6,411 bases of DNA. It comes from an uncultured Chromatiaceae bacterium (lineage in GTDB: Bacteria; Pseudomonadota; Gammaproteobacteria; Enterobacterales; Alteromonadaceae). Positions 1-6,411 of the stretch are shown here, piece by piece (the stretch's first letter is position 1; each line of letters opens with the position of its first letter). The notes under the pieces are model-generated. The model did no database searches. It was given only the letters and a program-made list of their open reading frames with translations, and was not told the origin of the DNA. Position numbers and translations under genes: made by a program. The stretch lies in contig CAMLNG010000228.1 of the NCBI GenBank assembly GCA_946481195.1, forward strand, positions 1 to 6,411. Reading direction: 5' to 3'.

Positions 1-2326
1 TCAGTTAAGTCTGCAACTGGAACGCAGCGAAGTATTGCTGGAAGACTGGCAACGCAATTACCGGCTGCACCTGGATTATTTGCGTGCTGATCTGGCGAAA
101 ATGACGCCGCCGTCCACCGACAATGTCATGTACGAGCCCTGGCAGGAACTGGATGACAAAATCCAGCATGCGCCCTGGCCAGATGCCTTACTCGGTTACG
201 CTTTGCTTGATGAAAGCGGCAGGGCGGTACGGCTGAGTAACACGGTCGCCGGTCAGCTGTTTGCGATCACGAATACTGATTTCAGCAGCAATCATCAGTT
301 CCTGACGCCGATGGTATTACCGTCACAATGGGTGGCGCCCGTACATCTGGAGTTAAATTCACAACATCTGTTGTTCTGGTTTGATTTAGCTGCGTTGAAA
401 CAAAAGCTGCTGAAGGCGCAACAGCAGGCCGCCGGCGAGGTTTTGTTGGTGTCAGCGACTGCGCAGCTGGTGTCTCCAAGCCGTTATCAACAGACATTGC
501 TGGCGCGTTTTGGTCTGTCAGATTTGCGCGATGATCAAAGCCTGAAATTTCAGTTAAAACGGCCGCCGGAAGATTTGACCCGCAGTCATCAGCGTTATGA
601 CGGCAGTATGGCCTGGCCTGCGACGCCGCTTGCACAAGCTATGACGACGACCAAACAGGGCCAGACAGCTCTGTTTGTGCCGAATTACCTCGGCAGACCC
701 AGTGTTGCCAGTTGGCGCTGGTCGGACAGCTGGCAGGCATATTTGGTCGCCGAGCGGGATTTATCCTCGTTGCAGCAACAGCGTAAACAACTGCGGCAAT
801 ATTTGTTAGCTGGATTATCAGCGCTCAGCGCCGTACTGTTATTGTTGTTTTGGTTAATCCAGCGTGGGGTGCGTGTGCAGGAACCGCTGATGACTTCCCT
901 GTCAGCGCCGGAACCAGCGCTACCTGCAGTTGTTACGACAGCTGAGGACGTCACAACGCCGGATATGGTAAATAGTGATGAAGCAATAACAGCTGTTGCT
1001 GAGCCATTCTTAGCTGCCACGCCGGTAGCGACCAAGGCGCAGGCGCCTTTGTCTGCGGCAACACAATTGCTGCAGGCCTGGATGACGCAGTCCGATCCTG
1101 ATCCGGTGCTACGCGCGGCGTCGGCCTGCTGGTTGCAACAACAGCCAGCGGAAAAAAATGGGCCTGTGGGCTGCCAGTTGCGTCTGCAGCTGGGCATCTG
1201 GTTAAGTAAGCTACAGCAACAGCTACCGGCAAAAGCAGTTTTGTTTGACCTGGCGTCGGATGTACCGGCCTGGGCTGCTCTGGATATGCACGCGTTACGT
1301 GCGGCACTGGAATGGGTGATTCACTTCAGGACGCAGCAACATGATGTCAGCACAGTTTTGGTGAAAACCTTGCTGACTACTGCTGAGCAGTTGCAGCTGG
1401 AGATCTCCGATGACGGCGAAACGGTCTCCCCCGGACAGTGGCTGAGTATGCTTCAACCCGGGCCTGATACTTCAAGCTGGCCCGAACCGCTGCGCGCTTT
1501 ACAAGCGGCGGGCGGCCATTTAAGTGCGGCCCAACCGCAGTTCAGTGGCAATAAATTATTGTTGACGGTGCCGCTACAAATTTGGGCACCTGCCGTGGCT
1601 GAGCCTGAGCTGCAACTGATCGACGGTGCCGCGCTGTTGTTGTGTCCGGCAGGGGATGCTCAGCAATTGTACCGGCGGATGCTAAAACAAACCGGCTTGG
1701 CGCTGATGCCGTTGGACGATGCCGCGCAGTTCATGCAGTGGTGCAGTGCGCAAACTGATGCCCGTTTGGATTATCTGATCCTCGATGAAAGTTTTATCAA
1801 CGTGGATTTGCATATCGCTGCACAGGTATTTCAGGTCGTCAGGCGCTATTTCCCCCAACTGTCTTTGTTGGTTCTGGTGCGTGATCCGGAACAGTGGTTT
1901 GATTTACAGCAGCAATTTCAGCTTCGACTGATCAGCAAGCCTGTGTTAAGCCTGGCATTACAACAAGCGCTGCAGGCGCAAGACGCTGTGGTGCTAAGAC
2001 CAACAGCGCAGCAGGTATGGTTTGAATCTAATGATCCGATTGAGGATTGGTTACTGCAGCAACAATTGACAGCACTGGGTTTTGCACCGGTTTTGCTCAC
2101 TGCACAGCAGATACCTGCTAACGCGTTATTGATGTTGCAGCTGGAAAACCGCGCGCGTTGGCAATCACAGTTGCAACAACGACCATTACTTTGGTACACC
2201 GCTCAGCAAGTTATGCTGGACGCTGACGAAGACGAGCAGCTGGTCTGGACTTTCAATCAGGGACCGACTGTGCTGAGCCAAAGATTATTTCAACTTTCAG
2301 AAAGATTAGATACGGATGAAAATTAG
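1..2326 (+). CDS. Degenerate hybrid sensor histidine kinase-like protein with dCache-type sensor (5' end outside window)
   Basis: This is a membrane signalling protein whose reading frame is open from base 2, so the true start lies upstream. A TTG at base 35 is the first possible start but falls inside the first sensor helix and is unlikely. Residues are counted from that TTG. Residues 1-245 look like a periplasmic dCache sensor ending in the family-typical YLG..SVASWRW...LVAERD segment (about 218-242). A transmembrane helix spans about 256-277, followed by an Ala/Pro-rich linker (283-340). No HisKA phospho-acceptor H-box is visible. Residues 380-515 resemble a HATPase_c domain (SDDG at 458-461, AAGG at 491-494), but the N-box asparagine is missing. 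Residues 530-648 resemble a receiver: D584 and K635 sit at the phospho-acceptor and Lys positions, but the N-terminal acidic pair is replaced by Cys-Pro. Residues 658-757 may be a second, more eroded receiver. It overlaps the next gene by 11 bases. I infer a pseudokinase or scaffold; the sensor call is firmer than the output call. Confidence 0.72.
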   Translation, partial: QLSLQLERSEVLLEDWQRNYRLHLDYLRADLAKMTPPSTDNVMYEPWQELDDKIQHAPWPDALLGYALLDESGRAVRLSNTVAGQLFAITNTDFSSNHQFLTPMVLPSQWVAPVHLELNSQHLLFWFDLAALKQKLLKAQQQAAGEVLLVSATAQLVSPSRYQQTLLARFGLSDLRDDQSLKFQLKRPPEDLTRSHQRYDGSMAWPATPLAQAMTTTKQGQTALFVPNYLGRPSVASWRWSDSWQAYLVAERDLSSLQQQRKQLRQYLLAGLSALSAVLLLLFWLIQRGVRVQEPLMTSLSAPEPALPAVVTTAEDVTTPDMVNSDEAITAVAEPFLAATPVATKAQAPLSAATQLLQAWMTQSDPDPVLRAASACWLQQQPAEKNGPVGCQLRLQLGIWLSKLQQQLPAKAVLFDLASDVPAWAALDMHALRAALEWVIHFRTQQHDVSTVLVKTLLTTAEQLQLEISDDGETVSPGQWLSMLQPGPDTSSWPEPLRALQAAGGHLSAAQPQFSGNKLLLTVPLQIWAPAVAEPELQLIDGAALLLCPAGDAQQLYRRMLKQTGLALMPLDDAAQFMQWCSAQTDARLDYLILDESFINVDLHIAAQVFQVVRRYFPQLSLLVLVRDPEQWFDLQQQFQLRLISKPVLSLALQQALQAQDAVVLRPTAQQVWFESNDPIEDWLLQQQLTALGFAPVLLTAQQIPANALLMLQLENRARWQSQLQQRPLLWYTAQQVMLDADEDEQLVWTFNQGPTVLSQRLFQLSERLDTDEN

Positions 2327-3407
2327 CAACCCGCTGTTAAATGAACAAAAACGTCTGCGTCGTAACAGTTTTGCTTTGTTGCTGCTGTTGTCACTTGCTA
2401 TGGCTTTGCTGGATTATCTGGTGGCATTGTCCGACCGGCTGGATCTGCGTCAGGCGCAGCTAAACGCGGCAACTGCCGATTTTGACCATCAATTGTTACC
2501 ACTGTTGCACGTCGCTTCAGTGCTGCAGACTGAAGCCAGTCAGTTGTTGCATCAGCCGGCAGTTGCGACAACTGAACTGAATGGTCAACAAACAGCGCTG
2601 CAGGTCGCGGAACAAAATGCCAGTGCCAAAGCCTTGTCGGCTGACGAAATCGCCATGCTGAACCAGTTGGAACCCTGGTTCCGGCAGCAGCTGAAAACCA
2701 GCCGTTATCTGCTGAATATTTCTTATATTTCTGAAGGCCAGCAGTGGGTGCATTTTACTGATGCAGACGCCCGCTCTGTGGAGCTCGCTACTATCGCCGC
2801 CCGGCAAATCGACGCGATGGCGCACTTACAACTCAATAGTAATGCCGCGAATTTGCTGGTGCTCGACGAGTTGAAACAGCGTTATGCCTTGCATATTCCA
2901 ATCCGGCAGGAAAAAAATCTGGTTGGGCATTTGCTGCTCGAGATTGATTTGTTGTCGATGTTACAGCAGGTCAAAGTAACACAATATGGTGCAACGCTGA
3001 TGCTGATGGATAAGGTTGGCAAAGTATTGCTTGCCACTCAGGATGGTCAGCTGGCTGACAGCAGCAGTTATAACGGTTCAGATCAAAACGACAGCCTGCA
3101 ACACTTAGAGGCTTTACCCTTTGCTTTACACATTCAGCCCGACAGTACCATTGATACCAGAGCTGAGTTGTGGCGTTTTGCCACTGAAGTTGCCTTGTAT
3201 TTTGTACCGCTGTGGTTGTTGTATCTGTATATGCTGACCCGGTTCAAACGCAAAGTGTTACGCCCTTTTGCCCGGCTATTGATCCATATCGCCCGATTAG
3301 AACGGGGCGACGTGCAGGGCGTGCGTCATGTGCCGGTGGAATGGGATGCTGTGTTTAAACAAACAGAACAACTCAGGGATCGAGGGTTGGAAAAGTCCGC
3401 TGACTAA
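2316..3407 (+). CDS. Two-pass membrane sensor (dCache-like) ending at a HAMP-like segment, no output domain
   Basis: This 363-residue protein has a basic N-terminus (KRLRR at 12-16), a transmembrane helix at about 18-36, a large periplasmic region (37-287) and a second transmembrane helix at about 288-307. After it comes a basic HAMP-like stretch (RFKRKVLRPF at 309-318, then ARLERGD at 326-332). The periplasmic part has two PAS-like portions (for example YISEGQQWVHF at 137-147 and LMLMDKVGKVLL at 228-239), typical of Cache sensors of kinases, cyclases and chemoreceptors. It stops about 30 residues after the HAMP core, so no kinase, GGDEF, EAL or MCP signalling domain is present. The ATG overlaps the end of the preceding gene by 11 bases and has no strong Shine-Dalgarno sequence, which points to translational coupling. 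I infer that it senses a periplasmic signal and passes it to a partner, most likely the preceding kinase-like protein. It could also be a truncated relic, though the frame is clean. Confidence 0.75.
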   Translation: MKISNPLLNEQKRLRRNSFALLLLLSLAMALLDYLVALSDRLDLRQAQLNAATADFDHQLLPLLHVASVLQTEASQLLHQPAVATTELNGQQTALQVAEQNASAKALSADEIAMLNQLEPWFRQQLKTSRYLLNISYISEGQQWVHFTDADARSVELATIAARQIDAMAHLQLNSNAANLLVLDELKQRYALHIPIRQEKNLVGHLLLEIDLLSMLQQVKVTQYGATLMLMDKVGKVLLATQDGQLADSSSYNGSDQNDSLQHLEALPFALHIQPDSTIDTRAELWRFATEVALYFVPLWLLYLYMLTRFKRKVLRPFARLLIHIARLERGDVQGVRHVPVEWDAVFKQTEQLRDRGLEKSAD

Positions 3408-4305
3408 ACTGCTTACTTTTTAAGGCTGGCTGATATTCGTCACCGACCTGCCCAAGCTTGAGCGGGGCAGGGCCGGTGGGGTCAATCAGCAACAACGACG
3501 AGTCAGCAAAATCAATGACGAGTTCGGTCTCAGTTGCCGGCACCTGCGCTGCAATCACTGCATGGTTCGGCAGATAAATAATCTTAATCATCAGTGTCGG
3601 GAAAATCAGCCGCATGACAGTGGCCCACAACACGGCTTTGCTGTCGCAGTCACCACTATGATCAAAAATTAACTGGACCGGCGGGGCATAACCATTACCA
3701 TTGGACTCGAGGCGGTTGTCGAGGTCACGGTAGGGGATTTGCTGGATCCAGGATGTCAGCTGAGCGGCAATCTGCCGGATGTTGTTTTTACCATAATTGG
3801 CAATAAAAGCGTCGGCAACAGGTTGCAGTTGCCCGAGCGCATCTTGCATAAACAATAGGTGGTCCGGGATCACACCCTTGCCTTTGACCGGGTCGTCCAG
3901 CAGGTAATAATAGCCTTTTGCCAGATAGTCATTCAGCGCTTTGCTTTGTTCGGCAGCCAGTGTTGCCATCATTTGTTGCGCTTTGCCGGTTTCAGCGGCC
4001 TGAACGCTGTACTGCAACGGCAGGTTTGGCGGTGAGAATTGGATCCGGACACCGTTATGCTGCAGCGCCGCTGCCTTGCGCAGTAAAGCGTGTCTGACGG
4101 CCTGATCTGCCATATGTGGCATATAACGACGCATGCCGCGATATTGATTGAGCAGCTTATTATCGAGCCGGAAACGTAAAGTTGAACTGGCGTTCAGCTG
4201 ATAGATAAATTCTGTGGTCTGCCCTTCTGTGACACGCTGCAGCTGCATCTCAGCGGATGCGGCACTGCAGCCTAACAGCAATATCAAACACAAGGCACTT
4301 TTCAC
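3373..4305 (-). CDS. Secreted transglutaminase-like (papain-fold) cysteine protease family protein
   Basis: This is a 310-residue exported protein with a transglutaminase-like cysteine peptidase fold. A candidate catalytic triad is visible: Cys220 in SGDCDSKAVLW, His248 in LPNHAVIAA and Asp275 in LLIDPTG, in the order and spacing expected of the superfamily. The upstream segment WIQQIPYRDLD (186-196) also suits this family, where it precedes the Cys loop. The N-terminus has a short signal sequence with a likely signal peptidase I site after ASA (about residue 18). An LLGC at 10-13 could instead act as a weak lipobox. The start is a GTG that overlaps the stop of the upstream gene by 4 bases (GTGA), so translation is probably coupled to the GlyGly-CTERM protein gene. 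The last 10 codons and stop overlap the opposite-strand sensor gene. Whether it cleaves, crosslinks or is inactive, and on what substrate, cannot be read from the sequence. Confidence 0.8.
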   Translation of the reverse strand: MKSALCLILLLGCSAASAEMQLQRVTEGQTTEFIYQLNASSTLRFRLDNKLLNQYRGMRRYMPHMADQAVRHALLRKAAALQHNGVRIQFSPPNLPLQYSVQAAETGKAQQMMATLAAEQSKALNDYLAKGYYYLLDDPVKGKGVIPDHLLFMQDALGQLQPVADAFIANYGKNNIRQIAAQLTSWIQQIPYRDLDNRLESNGNGYAPPVQLIFDHSGDCDSKAVLWATVMRLIFPTLMIKIIYLPNHAVIAAQVPATETELVIDFADSSLLLIDPTGPAPLKLGQVGDEYQPALKSKQFSQRTFPTLDP

Positions 4306-4955
4306 TGGCGGCTATTCCGGCGTTTCAGATAGAGCCAGCTTAATGCGATTGGCCAGAAAAAGCCAAGACTGCCCCCGGAACTTTCATGCACGATGACGCT
4401 GACAGGCGTGTCGGCACTGCCATCTTCCAATGCCAGATTATTCAGCGCCGCGGCTTCATAGCCGGATATTTCGGCTAATTTCACGCCACTGCGGGCGTCG
4501 CGTAGTTCGATTTTCAGTTTGTAATAGCCGCGGGGTAAATCGCGCATATCGGCTTCGATCGCAAACCAGTCGGAGCGGCTACTGCCATAGAGCGTGAAAA
4601 TGCTGCTGGTATGAAAGACCCGGTTCAGACCAGCGCCAATCAGGCTATAAACAGCGTAAACCGGTTGCTCAGTATATTGCGTCTGAGCATCAAAGCGGAC
4701 ATAAAGCTGACTGTAGAACCGGTCGCCATCGCGATCTTGCCGTAACGTTAAGTCGACTGAATCAAACCAGCTGCTGCTGGAGAAGTCTTGATTCAGTGTG
4801 ATTGCCGCGGGAGCTGTCGCCGCATCGGTATTGGCTGCGGCAACGCTGGCGTCCAGGTGCATTTCGCGGGTTGGGAATGGTTGCTCAGTCAGTTCACTGG
4901 CTGATAACTGGTAACAGGATAATGCGATTAAACAGGCAAACAGGCGGTTTTTCAT
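4302..4955 (-). CDS. Choice-of-anchor H-like protein with GlyGly-CTERM sorting signal
   Basis: This is a 217-residue exported protein. It has a signal peptide (MKNRLFACLIALSCYQLSA, cleavage near residue 19-20), a low-complexity Ala/Thr segment (about 36-53), and a core at about 60-165. The core contains DRDGDRFY (74-81), FTLYGSS (120-126) and LPRGYYKLKIEL (140-151), which resembles the choice-of-anchor H family as I recall it. The C-terminus is tripartite: SGGSLG (193-198), a hydrophobic stretch (199-210) and a basic tail (KRRNSRQ). This is the GlyGly-CTERM signal processed by rhombosortase in Vibrio, Shewanella and relatives, usually for type II-secreted surface proteins. I chose the ATG at 4955 because it gives a proper signal peptide and has GGAGAA six bases upstream; the frame stays open to base 5324, but that extension would lie antisense over the pseudouridine synthase gene. 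It is the first gene of a pair with the transglutaminase-like gene. Its function is unknown. Confidence 0.78.
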   Translation of the reverse strand: MKNRLFACLIALSCYQLSASELTEQPFPTREMHLDASVAAANTDAATAPAAITLNQDFSSSSWFDSVDLTLRQDRDGDRFYSQLYVRFDAQTQYTEQPVYAVYSLIGAGLNRVFHTSSIFTLYGSSRSDWFAIEADMRDLPRGYYKLKIELRDARSGVKLAEISGYEAAALNNLALEDGSADTPVSVIVHESSGGSLGFFWPIALSWLYLKRRNSRQ

Positions 4956-4961
4956 AGCTGA

Positions 4962-4967
4962 TTCTCC
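4962..4967 (-). promoter_or_regulatory. Ribosome binding site that fixes the start of the GlyGly-CTERM protein
   Basis: Read on the minus strand this is GGAGAA, six bases before the ATG at 4955. It is the best Shine-Dalgarno match in the window and supports the short signal-peptide start over the upstream starts available in the same open frame. Confidence 0.7.
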
Positions 4968-4975
4968 GGGGGCTT

Positions 4976-4984
4976 TGGTATGAT
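4976..4984 (+). promoter_or_regulatory. Possible extended -10 promoter for the pseudouridine synthase gene
   Basis: The bases TGGTATGAT match an extended -10 element (TGn followed by TATGAT, one mismatch from TATAAT). Transcription would start near base 4991 and give a leader of about 69 bases before the ATG at 5060. No good -35 hexamer is visible at the usual spacing, which is tolerated by extended -10 promoters. It lies in the 104-base divergent gap between two genes. No equally good promoter was seen for the opposite direction. Confidence 0.4.
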
Positions 4985-5059
4985 CCTCGGCCCAAGGCTC
5001 TGAATCCCGGCTGAACTGCTGCAGCGCCGCTGAATTTTTGTTAAAAAGCTGAATTACAT

Positions 5060-5887
5060 ATGAAAATAACCCGACGTATTCCGGTGACTGCTGCCGGTCA
5101 GGCCATCGATTTGTTAGTACAGGCTTGTCCTGAACTATCAAAAGGCCGGCTAAAAGATGCAATGAATAAAGGCGCAGTGCAGCTGGTACAGGGCAAACAG
5201 CACAAAAGACTGCGCCGGGCGCAGACAGAAGTGAGCAGTGGTACTGTGCTGGAGCTGCATTATGATGAGGATATTCTGCAGCGCAAGGCGCCGGAGCCGG
5301 CATTGCTTGCTGACGAACGGACATACAGCGTCTGGTTTAAACCGGCAGGTTTGTTGTCACAGGGCAATGAATGGGGCGACCATCTGGCGCTGTTACGGCA
5401 GGTCGAGCAACATTTTGCCAGTCAGCGGCCGGTATTTTTGTTACACCGGCTGGACCGGGAAGCCAGCGGACTGGTGCTGATTGCGCATCACAAAACGATG
5501 GCTGCCACTTTAAGCCAGTTGATCCAGCAGCAGCGCATCAGCAAAACCTACCGTATTACTGTCCTTGGGACGCTGTCGGCAGAGTTAATAAAGCAGGGGG
5601 AAATTAATTTACCGCTGGATGGCAAAGCCAGTTGTACGCGGTTTTCGCAGGCAGCGATTTTGCAGGAACCGGCCCGCACAGTGTTAGATGTGGCCCTGAT
5701 CAGCGGGCGTAAACATCAGATCCGGCGGCATTTCGCGGCGATTGGTCATCCGGTGATGGGTGATCCGCAATATGGTCAGGGCAATCAGGACGCTGCTGGC
5801 CTGGCGTTACAGGCCGTGCGGCTGGCGTTTGAATTGCCGGGCAAAGGTCAGCGGGAATATCAGCTTCCGGCCGCATTATTGCGTTAA
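5060..5887 (+). CDS. RluA-family RNA pseudouridine synthase
   Basis: This 275-residue cytoplasmic enzyme is predicted to isomerise uridine to pseudouridine in rRNA or tRNA. Residues 15-70 look like an S4-type RNA-binding domain (LSKGRLKDAMNKGAVQL, then the basic stretch KRLRR). The catalytic domain follows: FKPAGLLSQ (93-101), the family signature HRLDREASGLVL (129-140) with catalytic Asp132, KTYRI (162-166), and GRKHQIRRHF..IGHPVMGDPQYG (216-239), which carries the conserved Arg/Gln and GD elements. Length and domain order suit the family. The position usually read as LHA near the C-terminus is LQA here (250-252). ATG 5060 is the first start after an in-frame stop at 5042-5044; its Shine-Dalgarno (AAAAAG) is weak. 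The gene is divergent from the GlyGly-CTERM gene and ends 6 bases before the converging next gene. The modified RNA position and thus the specific gene name cannot be assigned; it does not clearly look like RluA, RluC, RluD or TruC. Confidence 0.9.
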   Translation: MKITRRIPVTAAGQAIDLLVQACPELSKGRLKDAMNKGAVQLVQGKQHKRLRRAQTEVSSGTVLELHYDEDILQRKAPEPALLADERTYSVWFKPAGLLSQGNEWGDHLALLRQVEQHFASQRPVFLLHRLDREASGLVLIAHHKTMAATLSQLIQQQRISKTYRITVLGTLSAELIKQGEINLPLDGKASCTRFSQAAILQEPARTVLDVALISGRKHQIRRHFAAIGHPVMGDPQYGQGNQDAAGLALQAVRLAFELPGKGQREYQLPAALLR

Positions 5888-5893
5888 CAGCCC

Positions 5894-6411
5894 CTAAGGC
5901 TGCAGAGGCCGCACCTGCAACTGCAGTAGTCCAAGCGTCAGCGCATTGTTGATATCCTGACGCAGATTTTCAGCTTGCCAGCTGCAAGGTGCCTGTTGTG
6001 TTGTGCTCACACTGAAATACAGCAGCTGACCGGGGCTGGCAGCCTGTTGCTGCCAGCTATACCAAACCAGTTCACGTAAGCCGTTGAGGTCAGCTTCCTG
6101 CCATTCAGCCCCCAGTAAAACATCGAGTCGTCCTTGCCAAATCCGCATCGCGGGTTGCTCCGGCAATTGTTGCTGCGCACCCTGTAGTGTTTGTTGCAGT
6201 TGTTGCAACCAGCTATCGTCGGGCTGGCGTACCGACAGCCACAGGACGTCTGTGTGTACAGTTGAATCCAGCAGTTGGGGGCCGCTTATTTGTGCCAGTA
6301 CCTGCTGGATGATTTTACGCAGACTTTGTTCACCGGCTTTGAGTTTATATTCACTGATTTGCTGGATTTGTACCGCAACTAAACAAACTGCAGGGTCTCT
6401 TTGCTGATCTT
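5894..6411 (-). CDS. C-terminal part of a degenerate GGDEF-like protein, ending at an EAL-like first strand (5' end outside window)
   Basis: The minus-strand frame is open from the window end (first full codon at 6409) to the TAG at 5894-5896, giving 171 visible residues; a TTG at 6208 also lies in this frame but starts mid-domain. Residues 8-41 (CLVAVQIQQISEYKLKAGEQ followed by a long helix) resemble the first strand and helix of a GGDEF domain, with GEQSL in place of the usual GDxxL. The signature loop is absent: the equivalent region (about 49-61) reads STVHTDVLWLSVR. A helix with WYSWQQQAASPGQLLYF (about 118-134) resembles the closing helix of GGDEF domains. The last 23 residues (LRQDINNALTLG, then LQLQVRPLQP) look like the start of an EAL domain, but the protein stops there. 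It has no diguanylate cyclase site, so I infer a non-catalytic regulator or a decayed GGDEF-EAL protein. Recognition rests on pattern alone and is tentative. Confidence 0.5.
   Translation of the reverse strand, partial: DQQRDPAVCLVAVQIQQISEYKLKAGEQSLRKIIQQVLAQISGPQLLDSTVHTDVLWLSVRQPDDSWLQQLQQTLQGAQQQLPEQPAMRIWQGRLDVLLGAEWQEADLNGLRELVWYSWQQQAASPGQLLYFSVSTTQQAPCSWQAENLRQDINNALTLGLLQLQVRPLQP

Noticed and set aside
35..37. TTG at 35 as the start of the kinase-like gene
   Set aside because: The frame is open to base 2 with helix-like residues continuing upstream, and a sensor of this type should begin with a transmembrane helix that is not in the window.
282..1307. Minus-strand open frames opposite the kinase-like gene
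   Set aside because: Cysteine-, alanine- and threonine-rich translations without domain features, fully antisense to a well-supported gene.
4956..5324. Upstream extension of the GlyGly-CTERM protein to a start at 5324
   Set aside because: It would run antisense over the first 265 bases of the well-supported pseudouridine synthase gene and would bury the signal peptide; the ATG at 4955 has a strong ribosome binding site.
5238..5607. Plus-strand alternative frames inside the pseudouridine synthase gene
   Set aside because: They overlap a frame with clear catalytic motifs and show no protein-like pattern of their own.
5885..5935. Possible terminator between the two converging genes
   Set aside because: The short GGC/GCC pairings and CTGCAG repeats do not form a stable stem followed by a T-run on either strand.
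6084..6407. Plus-strand frame of 107 codons near the window end
   Set aside because: Serine/cysteine-rich shadow opposite a continuous minus-strand frame with GGDEF-like features.

Overview
The window looks like chromosomal DNA of a marine or freshwater gammaproteobacterium, most plausibly from the Alteromonadales/Rheinheimera-like group. This is inferred from moderate GC, glutamine- and leucine-rich proteins, a GlyGly-CTERM (rhombosortase-type) surface protein, and several two-component/c-di-GMP-type signalling proteins. No mobile element, tRNA, rRNA, CRISPR array or convincing rho-independent terminator was seen. The window is almost fully coding, and the longest non-coding stretch is about 104 bases.

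Layout. (1) Bases 1-2326, +: the 3' part of a large membrane signalling protein. It has a periplasmic dCache-like sensor, one visible transmembrane helix, a histidine-kinase-like ATPase domain that has lost key residues, and one or two degenerate receiver-like domains. (2) Bases 2316-3407, +: overlaps gene 1 by 11 bases and encodes a second two-pass membrane sensor that stops right after a HAMP-like segment, with no output domain. (3) Bases 3373-4305, -: a secreted transglutaminase-like cysteine protease-fold protein whose 3' end overlaps gene 2 tail-to-tail by 35 bases. (4) Bases 4302-4955, -: a choice-of-anchor H-like protein with a signal peptide and a C-terminal GlyGly-CTERM sorting signal, upstream of and overlapping gene 3 by 4 bases (GTGA). 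(5) Bases 5060-5887, +: an RluA-family RNA pseudouridine synthase, divergent from gene 4. (6) Bases 5894-6411, -: the C-terminal part of a protein with a degenerate GGDEF-like domain that ends at what looks like the first strand of an EAL domain.

How the genes relate. Genes 1 and 2 form one translationally coupled unit, probably two membrane sensors acting together; neither shows an intact catalytic output in this window. Genes 4 and 3 form a second coupled unit acting outside the cytoplasm: a sorted surface protein and a periplasmic or surface papain-like enzyme. The pseudouridine synthase is an ordinary RNA-modification gene. The degenerate GGDEF protein is a further signalling remnant or regulator. 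The most unusual content is the set of signalling proteins with eroded or missing catalytic parts, and the coupled GlyGly-CTERM/transglutaminase-like pair, whose function I cannot assign.
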